DNA of 47,929 nucleotides from Prevotella sp. (GTDB taxonomy: Bacteria; Bacteroidota; Bacteroidia; Bacteroidales; Bacteroidaceae): the NCBI GenBank assembly GCA_017557405.1, contig JAFYYV010000016.1:1-47929 (forward strand). Reading direction: 5' to 3'. Shown here in pieces: positions 17,702-23,738 of this stretch (position 1 is its first letter; the number at the start of each line of letters is the position of its first letter). The notes under the pieces are model-generated. The model searched no databases, had not been told where the DNA came from, and worked only from the letters and a program-made list of their open reading frames with translations. The translations under genes were made by a program, and so were the position numbers.

Positions 17702-17746
17702 CTTTTGCTCCCACCTTAAACTTGTTTAAAAGGCTGGGAGCAGAAG
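17702..17746. other. Long inverted repeat (hairpin) between cotH and the DUF554 gene
   Basis: GCTCCCACCTTAAAC on the left pairs with GTTTAAAAGGCTGGGAGC on the right around a tiny loop, and flanking CTTTT/AGAAG extends the stem with one wobble. It lies about 20 bases upstream of the cotH -33 element and about 130 bases past the DUF554 stop. It could be a terminator or an operator; there is no clean U-run on the minus strand. Confidence 0.55.
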
Positions 17747-17877
17747 GGAAAACCAGGAAAATATTTCCCGCATTGTCGAGGTGCATCCTACGTTCGACCG
17801 TAGGTCAAAGGAACATTTTTTTCGGAAACCATCAAACTTCGGAACCAAAAAAGAACTTTTCATGTCTGCCCCCCCCC

Positions 17878-18588
17878 TCAAAACAAACTCTTGAGCAAGA
17901 ACCAAACGACAGGAACCAGCAAGGCAGGTAGCAGATTGAGCGTCTTACAATCCTTCAGTTGCAGAAGCGAGAGACCCGAACCTGTGATGAGCAAACCACC
18001 CACAATCAGCAATTCGGCCATCAACGCCTCGCTCACGGCTGTGCTCGACAGACAGGCGACAAGATAAAACATCCCCTGCCAACAGAACAAAACGGGAGCC
18101 GCCAACACCATTCCGATGCCATAAGTAGATGCGAAGATGGTGGACGACACGAAGTCAAGTGTGGCATTCGTATATAGGAACGTGTTGTCGCCCTTCAGAG
18201 CGCTGACCACAGGCCCTAACATCGAGAGCGGTCCTATGCAATAGAGCAGGATAGCCGTAGCCAATCCATCGGCCAGTCGGGCGCTGGAAGGTTGTCCCTG
18301 GTTGTCTGAAGAACGATGACCGAACTTGTCCACCAACCGTTTGAACCGACCGTCTATATCGAGGGCAGTCCCCACTACTCCACCCACGGCAATCGATACG
18401 ATGAACAACACGGGATATTCGCTTTTGGAGAAATTCGAAATCGTCGCATTCAAACCGATGGCCAAGCTCGCAAGTCCCAACCCAGTATAAAGCACCGACC
18501 GATATTTCTCCTTGATACCCCTGTGCAACAAAGTGCCGACTATCGTCCCCACAATGATTGTACACGTATTGACTATTGTTCCTATCAT
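17878..18588 (-). CDS. DUF554 family membrane protein (YdfK/YqgA-like)
   Basis: A 236-residue polytopic inner-membrane protein. The opening MIGTIVNTCTIIVGTIVGTL, the LGLASLAIGLNATI segment and GGVVGTALDID are characteristic of DUF554, which has about six to seven membrane helices and is presumed to be a transporter, of unknown substrate. The stop codon is followed directly by nine G residues on the coding strand. It is a single-gene unit; no strong promoter was found upstream, although the block beyond 18600 is rich in repeats. Confidence 0.9.
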   Translation of the reverse strand: MIGTIVNTCTIIVGTIVGTLLHRGIKEKYRSVLYTGLGLASLAIGLNATISNFSKSEYPVLFIVSIAVGGVVGTALDIDGRFKRLVDKFGHRSSDNQGQPSSARLADGLATAILLYCIGPLSMLGPVVSALKGDNTFLYTNATLDFVSSTIFASTYGIGMVLAAPVLFCWQGMFYLVACLSSTAVSEALMAELLIVGGLLITGSGLSLLQLKDCKTLNLLPALLVPVVWFLLKSLF

Positions 18589-18680
18589 CTCTTTTCACAT
18601 TTTGCGGGGGCGAATTTACAAAGTTTTTTTCATACCACCAAATTATATCTCATTATCTCATATCTATTATCTTTATATCT

Positions 18681-18724
18681 AAAAAACAGCCACCAACTCT
18701 CCCGAGTTCAGTGGCCGTTTTTCT
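18681..18724. terminator. Orphan terminator-like hairpin
   Basis: AACAGCCAC pairs with GTGGCCGTT (one mismatch) with an inner ACTC/GAGT pairing, flanked by a T-run on each strand. No gene ends nearby on the plus strand, and the next minus-strand gene upstream is the tRNA, which has its own terminator. Confidence 0.65.
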
Positions 18725-18741
18725 TAAATATTTTGAAGGTT

Positions 18742-18806
18742 GTCAAAAGCCACAAATGAGACGGTCAAAGCTATGCAATAAGCCCGTCATTTGTGGTCTT
18801 TAGTAC
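18742..18806. repeat. 22-base repeat family, locus A (two direct units and one inverted)
   Basis: Unit 1 (18742-18763) begins GTCAAAAGCCACAAATGAG, unit 2 (18764-18785) is GTCAAAGCTATGCAATAAG plus three bases, and 18786-18806 is an inverted copy (reverse complement GTACTAAAGACCACAAATGA). The same two unit types occur in the same order at 35512-35621. Confidence 0.85.
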
Positions 18807-18860
18807 AGCCATTCTTATGCTTGCAGAAAAACGAAATTTATCAAGGGCGGAAGTGCATTG

Positions 18861-19080
18861 TGTTACACGGTTACTTTGTTACATTGTTACATTAACGGTC
18901 AGGCACATATGCAAAGGCTACCCTCTTGACGATAGTTTATTATAATTAATTATAATAAAATTAATATTCTTACATTCTATTCATTTTCCACTGCCAAAAC
19001 TACAATTTTATAACCCCTCCCATGAGCTTGACTAATTGGCACTCTGGTAATGTAACAATGTAACAATGATACAAAGTAAC
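18861..19080. repeat. Inverted GTTACATT-type repeats flanking an AT-rich core
   Basis: The plus strand at 18870-18894 reads GTTACTTTGTTACATTGTTA and continues; the minus strand of 19049-19080 reads GTTACTTTGT, then ATCATTGTTACATTG. The arms lie about 155 bases apart. The words match the 8-base repeat at 69-100. No open frame is present between the arms. Confidence 0.6.
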
Positions 19081-19122
19081 TTTTGAAAAGCAGGCGATCC
19101 CTTGGGATTACATATCCCTGTA

Positions 19123-19136
19123 GGCTGGCGCCAGCC
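19123..19136. repeat. Perfect 14-base palindrome GGCTGGCGCCAGCC
   Basis: The GC-rich palindrome is embedded in GTAGGCTGGCGCCAGCCATC, with GTAG/CTAC partly extending it. It resembles a REP-like or site-specific recognition palindrome; function unknown. Confidence 0.5.
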
Positions 19137-19148
19137 ATCCTACAAAGC

Positions 19149-19203
19149 AAAAAGGAGCCTTAAATAATTGAAAGCGAGCTTTCTTATTTAATTCTCCTTT
19201 TTT
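19149..19203 (-). terminator. Terminator downstream of tRNA-Arg
   Basis: On the minus strand, starting 6 bases after the tRNA end, AAAAAAGGAG pairs with CTCCTTTTT, enclosing a long AT-rich stem and the inner hairpin GAAAGCGAGCTTTC. The T-run ends it on the minus strand. Confidence 0.8.
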
Positions 19204-19208
19204 CTTTG

Positions 19209-19282
19209 TGATCCCGTTGGGATTCAAACCCAAGACCTTCAGAACCGGAATCTGACGCTCTATTCAGCTAAGCTACGGGACC
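19209..19282 (-). tRNA. tRNA-Arg (anticodon CCG)
   Basis: A 74-nucleotide cloverleaf reads on the minus strand. The acceptor GGTCCCG pairs with CGGGATC (one G-U), the D stem is GCTT/GAGC, and the anticodon stem TCAGA/TCTGA holds the loop TTCCGGT with anticodon CCG (codon CGG). The T arm is TTGGG TTTGAAT CCCAA and the discriminator base is A. The 3' CCA is not encoded (CAA follows), as is common in this phylum. A -7 promoter motif lies at 19303-19310 and a terminator directly downstream. Confidence 0.96.
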
Positions 19283-19302
19283 AGCATGCGGAATTGCGGG
19301 TG

Positions 19303-19310
19303 CAAAGATA
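19303..19310 (-). promoter_or_regulatory. -7 element of the tRNA-Arg promoter
   Basis: TATCTTTG on the minus strand lies 20 bases before the tRNA 5' end, with TTTG in register to give a short leader. No good -33 TTTG was found. Confidence 0.55.
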
Positions 19311-19349
19311 CAAATAAAAATGAAAATGGAGCATGAAAAACGAGAAAAA

Positions 19350-20906
19350 TTAAAAGCCCCAGTCTTTATCTTTGTAGGATTGCTCGACCTCCTCTTCTAT
19401 CTCATCGGGTAGGTTGCAGAAGAAATCGATGCCTGTGAGTTCTTCCAGCGCGTCGATGGAAATGGCATAATCACGTGGATTGGCCTTCGTGATGCTCGTG
19501 TTGGTATGCTCGGTCCAGAAGCCGACTGCCTTGTACTGCCCGTTTTTCACGCAGAGCACTGCCATATAGAAGTATTTCGGCACAAGCAATCCTGTGCTGG
19601 TGTATTGAAGAATCTGGTCGGCATTGTCGATGGTTCCGGCTTTCACCACATAGAGCGTATCGCGGAAAGAATCATCGTTGCCCCAGCCATTCACCTTGTT
19701 CTCCAACGTCAGCCAAAGGCCTTCATTGTGGTTCTGGTACTGGGGATGGGCATTGCTGATGAAGAACGTCTGTTTGTTTTGTTCGGCTGAGCTCTGGCGG
19801 TCGTTCGACATACACATGTGGCCACGCGAGAACGATGTGCCCGAAAATTGCTCGGTATGAGTGCGATAAGCGTAAGGAATGTCGGGATCGTCGCCCCACG
19901 AACCGCAACGCCCCACATCGTTGTCAGGCAATCCATCGTGGAATTCGTAGCAAGTCCACCGCTGGCTCTTCTTCGTGCAATCCCACTCTAATGAATAGGT
20001 GATTCCATAGTCGTCGGTGGAATGTGTGATGACCAGATTGTCATCGTCGCCCTTGACGTGAGGGAATTCCAGTCGCCACACCTCTTTGTTCACGGAGGAG
20101 GAGACATCGTTGCGATTCTTGTTGTCCTTGTCCTCTATGACGGTTCCACCCCCACCCTGCTGACCTTCGGCAGCTGCATCGAGCGTGAGTTGCAGGTTCT
20201 TCACTTCCCACGTGGCAGAATTGCCTTGACAAGCAAAGTACAATGCGACAACCACATGACTCTCGCCAATGAAACGCGAGGGAATCTGCTTGCTATACTC
20301 GGAAAAAGCATACCAATCGGAGCCCTCCACGAGCGTGCCCGTAATGTCGGTCCATTGGGTGGTTGAAGGGTCGCCTGTGTAATCGGAAGTGATGAGCACC
20401 CGATTGACGGCTCCCGTCCTGACATATCGCAGGATGTATTTGAACGAAAGGGTGGCTTTGGCGGCTGTAGAGAGGTCGTAGGCTGGCGACACCAGATAGC
20501 TTTCGCTGGTCGTCACACTGCTATTCACATAGCCCGTACCCTTTGCCGTCTTGAAATCGATGATCCAAGGCAGTCCTTTCACGGTCTCGCAAGTGAACTC
20601 GCCGAAATCGGTGGAGAAGCTCTCGTTGGCATAAAGCTTGTTGGTCGCCTTCTTACCCGCTTCGATGGCAGGTCGATTGAGGGTGATGCTGTCGATGGAA
20701 GTTTTGGCAAACGCATGAACATCGCCTCCTGTGGCCACCCACATCGAGTCGGTGCGCCCATCCTTGTCGAACGTGATGCTCTCAATGGTGTTAACGGGAT
20801 AGGCGTGGAACGTCTGTCCCTTGCATATATAAATGGTTTGTGCGCGAACCGTCGATGCCGACATCACCACAAGCAAACCCGTCAAGACCGTCTTGATTCT
20901 GTTCAT
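19350..20906 (-). CDS. Secreted DNA/RNA non-specific endonuclease (NUC1 family)
   Basis: A 518-residue exported nuclease. The signal peptide is MNRIKTVLTGLLVVMSASTVRA; an ATG at 20984 would add 26 residues in front of it and lies upstream of the promoter, so it is rejected. Residues about 24-80 resemble a short N-terminal beta module, about 90-245 a jelly-roll 'choice-of-anchor' type domain (ESYLVSPAYDLS), and about 290-510 the NUC1 beta-beta-alpha-metal nuclease. The catalytic motif reads SRGHM (His363) where DRGH is usual; metal ligand Asn385 sits in NAHPQYQNHNEGLW, followed by LE. The first Asp of DRGH is replaced by Ser, so activity is likely but not certain. It may serve nutrient scavenging of extracellular nucleic acid. 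Confidence 0.9.
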   Translation of the reverse strand: MNRIKTVLTGLLVVMSASTVRAQTIYICKGQTFHAYPVNTIESITFDKDGRTDSMWVATGGDVHAFAKTSIDSITLNRPAIEAGKKATNKLYANESFSTDFGEFTCETVKGLPWIIDFKTAKGTGYVNSSVTTSESYLVSPAYDLSTAAKATLSFKYILRYVRTGAVNRVLITSDYTGDPSTTQWTDITGTLVEGSDWYAFSEYSKQIPSRFIGESHVVVALYFACQGNSATWEVKNLQLTLDAAAEGQQGGGGTVIEDKDNKNRNDVSSSVNKEVWRLEFPHVKGDDDNLVITHSTDDYGITYSLEWDCTKKSQRWTCYEFHDGLPDNDVGRCGSWGDDPDIPYAYRTHTEQFSGTSFSRGHMCMSNDRQSSAEQNKQTFFISNAHPQYQNHNEGLWLTLENKVNGWGNDDSFRDTLYVVKAGTIDNADQILQYTSTGLLVPKYFYMAVLCVKNGQYKAVGFWTEHTNTSITKANPRDYAISIDALEELTGIDFFCNLPDEIEEEVEQSYKDKDWGF

Positions 20907-20921
20907 AGCGCATATTTTTTG

Positions 20922-20929
20922 CAAAGATA
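20922..20929 (-). promoter_or_regulatory. -7 element of the nuclease gene promoter
   Basis: TATCTTTG on the minus strand lies 15 bases before the chosen ATG (20906), giving a very short leader. The -33 element is not clear. Confidence 0.5.
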
Positions 20930-21095
20930 ATGAAAAACCACGAAACCACGAATGAATCAAGAAAAAAAAGTTTTGGCCGTTCACATCTTCAGGAAAGCAA
21001 CACCTTTCGTTGGCAATTTGTCGTTAATTTGATTATTTTTCTGTCATTTTGCAAAATAATCCATAGAAAATGATGGCAATCTAATTTTTTATATA

Positions 21096-21103
21096 TACCT
21101 TTG
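21096..21103 (+). promoter_or_regulatory. -7 element of the asnA promoter
   Basis: TACCTTTG followed by GCAG lies 27 bases before the asnA ATG. No well-spaced TTTG was seen upstream, which is common for this promoter class. Confidence 0.6.
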
Positions 21104-21130
21104 CAGTCAAATTTCTAAATTACAGTAAGA

Positions 21131-22168
21131 ATGAGTAAACTGATAAGGCCCACCAACTACAAGGCGCTGCTTGATATGAGGCAGACAGAACAGGGCATCA
21201 AACTGATCAAGGAATTCTTCCAGCAGAACCTCTCTACGGAGTTGCGTCTGCGTCGTGTCACCGCTCCACTCTTCGTACTGAAAGGACTGGGTATCAACGA
21301 CGACCTGAATGGTGTTGAGCGCCCTGTGACCTTCCCTATCAAGGACTTGGCTGACGCCAAGGCCGAGGTGGTGCACTCGCTGGCAAAATGGAAACGACTG
21401 ACACTGGCTGAATACAACATAGAACCTGGCTATGGCGTATATACCGACATGAACGCCATTCGCGCCGATGAGGAATTGGACAACCTGCATTCGCTCTACG
21501 TTGACCAGTGGGACTGGGAGGCCGTTGTGACAAAGGAACAACGCACGCTCTCGTTCCTGAAAGACGTGGTGGAACGCATCTATGCCGCCATTCTTCGCAC
21601 GGAATACCTGACTTGTGAGACTTATCCGCAAATCAAGCCTTTCCTGCCCGAGCACATCCATTTCATTCATGCTGAGGACTTGTTGCAGATGTATCCCGAC
21701 AAGACGCCGAAGGAACGCGAAGATGCCATCTGCAAGGCCTACGGAGCCGTATTCATCATCGGAATCGGTGGGAAACTGTCGAATGGTGAGAAGCACGATG
21801 GACGTGCCGCCGACTACGACGACTGGTCGACCATTGCCGACAACGGTCGTGCAGGCCTCAACGGAGATATCTTGATTTGGTATCCTGTGCTCGAGCGCTC
21901 GTTCGAACTGTCGTCAATGGGTATTCGTGTGGACAAAGAAAGTCTGTTGCGCCAGCTGAAAATCGAGAATCAGGAAGAACGCGAACAACTGTTCTTCCAT
22001 CAGCAATTGCTCAGCGACAAGCTGCCCCTCTCCATCGGTGGTGGTATCGGACAGAGTCGCCTCTGCATGGTGATGCTCCATAAAGCACACATCGGCGAGA
22101 TCCAAGCCAGCATCTGGCCCGACGACATGCGTGAGGAATGCGAGAAGATGGGAATGCCTCTCATCTAA
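21131..22168 (+). CDS. asnA: Aspartate-ammonia ligase (asparagine synthetase A)
   Basis: AsnA makes asparagine from aspartate and free ammonia with ATP to AMP cleavage, and is related to class II aminoacyl-tRNA synthetases. The 345-residue length and sequence are typical: an N-terminal helix with TEQGIKLIKEFFQQNL, VTAPLFV, GVERPVTFPIK, the central VDQWDWE, the LNGDILIWYPVLERSFELSS segment, and the ATP-binding end SIGGGIGQSRLCMVML, corresponding to the class II motif 3 arginine. The gene stands alone on the plus strand and converges on susD with only 18 bases between stops, without a visible hairpin. Confidence 0.97.
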   Translation: MSKLIRPTNYKALLDMRQTEQGIKLIKEFFQQNLSTELRLRRVTAPLFVLKGLGINDDLNGVERPVTFPIKDLADAKAEVVHSLAKWKRLTLAEYNIEPGYGVYTDMNAIRADEELDNLHSLYVDQWDWEAVVTKEQRTLSFLKDVVERIYAAILRTEYLTCETYPQIKPFLPEHIHFIHAEDLLQMYPDKTPKEREDAICKAYGAVFIIGIGGKLSNGEKHDGRAADYDDWSTIADNGRAGLNGDILIWYPVLERSFELSSMGIRVDKESLLRQLKIENQEEREQLFFHQQLLSDKLPLSIGGGIGQSRLCMVMLHKAHIGEIQASIWPDDMREECEKMGMPLI

Positions 22169-22186
22169 CCAGCCTGCCACATATTA

Positions 22187-23731
22187 TCAGTAACCTGGAT
22201 TCTGCTTGATATGCGGGTTTAGTGTTACAACATCACCAGGAATGGGGTAAACGGTGGTGTGGCCATCGCTCTCGTCGACAGCTCCAAAACCTTCGTATAG
22301 CGAACGATATTGGCCGAAGCGTATGAGGTCTTGTCGGCGCCATCCCTCCCAACACAGCTCAAGCAATCGTTCGTCGAGGATGTTCTGCAAGGTGCAGGGA
22401 CGGTCGTCCATGAAGGCACGGCTGCGCACCCTGTCGAAGTCGTCCTGCCCACTCTTTCCACTTCTCACTTTGGCTTCAGCACGCATGAGCAGCACATCGG
22501 CAAATCGGAAGAGAACGATGTCGTTGTCCATGAGTTTTCCATCCTTCGTGCAGTTGATGTCGACCTCGTATTTGCGCATCCTGGCTCCAGCCGTCTCTAT
22601 GTAAGGCGAATCGCTCAAATCCAACTCGACAGCTTCGGGGACATAGGCGAATGGCTTGCCTGCCCGGTCGAGGACAGGTTCGCTATCCAAACCCAGCACA
22701 CCTCCCGAATAATAATTATAGTAGAAACGGTTGTCGGCGTAGCCTCCATAGCCAAAGATCTCCAACGTGCGTTTGGTGGCACTCGAACCATTCTCACCCG
22801 CGAATCCCAATGCTGCCGCATGGCGTGGGTGGAGCGAACGGAACAGGTTCTGCTGCTGGTTGGTATAGAGGTCCTTGTCCATGTGGATGATGAAGATGTT
22901 TTCGTCGGAGATCTCGTTGTTGTTGGTGAAATTGTCCGGGTAGAACTCAGTCAGCTTATACCCCATCAGCTCAATAGCGTTGCAGTATTCTATACATTTC
23001 TTATAGTTGTTGAGGTCCTCGACACCCGTATAGACAGGAGAGTTGAGCATGAGCTTTGCCAACACGAAGCAGCTGACGGGATAGGTTACATGGCCATAGT
23101 GATAACCTGGCTGTGCGCTGTATTGATAGGGCAGGTAATCCTTGTTTTCCTCCAATTCGTTGACAATGAACTTGAACACCTCGGCGCGGTCGGTCGATTG
23201 CACTTCCTGAATCGATATGTTGGTCGAGAGGATGAGCGGCACATTGCCGAAAAGGTCGATGAGATACCAATAGTAGATGGCCCTCAACGATTTGATCTCC
23301 GCCATCCAGCTGTCGTAATCGTAGCCTGCCAAATCCTGATGGGCCTCCAATTTCTCAAGCGAGTTGTTGCAGAGGGTGATCACCTTGTAGAGATAATTCC
23401 ACGAATTGCCCACCAACTCGTGTCCAGGCGTCCACGAGTGTTTATACATCTCCTGCCACATTCCACCATCGTACCAGTCGTTTCCTCGTGTGGGCAGCAT
23501 GGCCTCATCGGAGCCAAACGTCTGCAAGTCGTAGACACCTCGGCAAGTGCCTTGCAAACCTTGTCCGTCGGAATTGCCACCGATGTAATTGTAGAGGGTG
23601 GCGACGGTGTTCTGATAGAGCGATTGTTTGGAAGTGTAGGCTTCCTCCTCGGGTATCTGGTCAACTGGATTCTCGTCGAGCGAGCATCCTATGAGCATCA
23701 AGCAAAGGGCGATATAAAAGACGTGTTTCAT
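22187..23731 (-). CDS. SusD/RagB family outer-membrane nutrient-binding lipoprotein
   Basis: A 514-residue SusD-like lipoprotein (lipobox LIGC, Cys16) that should sit as a lid on the SusC channel upstream. Typical landmarks are the N-terminal ENPVDQIPEEEAY segment, helices near SLRAIYYWYLIDLFGNVPLI (the TPR-like core), DIVLFRFADVLLMRAEAKVRSG near residue 400, LQNILDERLLELCWEGWRRQDLIRFG, and the end LNPHIKQNPGY. Its ligand is not predictable. It starts 7 bases after the SusC stop, so the two genes form one unit. Confidence 0.95.
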   Translation of the reverse strand: MKHVFYIALCLMLIGCSLDENPVDQIPEEEAYTSKQSLYQNTVATLYNYIGGNSDGQGLQGTCRGVYDLQTFGSDEAMLPTRGNDWYDGGMWQEMYKHSWTPGHELVGNSWNYLYKVITLCNNSLEKLEAHQDLAGYDYDSWMAEIKSLRAIYYWYLIDLFGNVPLILSTNISIQEVQSTDRAEVFKFIVNELEENKDYLPYQYSAQPGYHYGHVTYPVSCFVLAKLMLNSPVYTGVEDLNNYKKCIEYCNAIELMGYKLTEFYPDNFTNNNEISDENIFIIHMDKDLYTNQQQNLFRSLHPRHAAALGFAGENGSSATKRTLEIFGYGGYADNRFYYNYYSGGVLGLDSEPVLDRAGKPFAYVPEAVELDLSDSPYIETAGARMRKYEVDINCTKDGKLMDNDIVLFRFADVLLMRAEAKVRSGKSGQDDFDRVRSRAFMDDRPCTLQNILDERLLELCWEGWRRQDLIRFGQYRSLYEGFGAVDESDGHTTVYPIPGDVVTLNPHIKQNPGY

Positions 23732-23738
23732 AGTTGTT

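Larger units (their letters stand above)
18589..19208. other. Gene-free 620-base block rich in repeats and hairpins
   Basis: No coding frame is supported. In order it holds a terminator-like hairpin (18681-18724), two and a half 22-base repeat units (18742-18806), GTTACATT repeats in inverted orientation (18861-18894 and 19049-19080) around an AT-rich core, a 14-base perfect palindrome (19123-19136) and the terminator of the downstream tRNA (19149-19203). Confidence 0.7.

Noticed and set aside
17869-17877. C9 tract as a phase-variation switch for the DUF554 gene
   Set aside because: The tract lies just after the stop codon, so length changes would not affect the reading frame.
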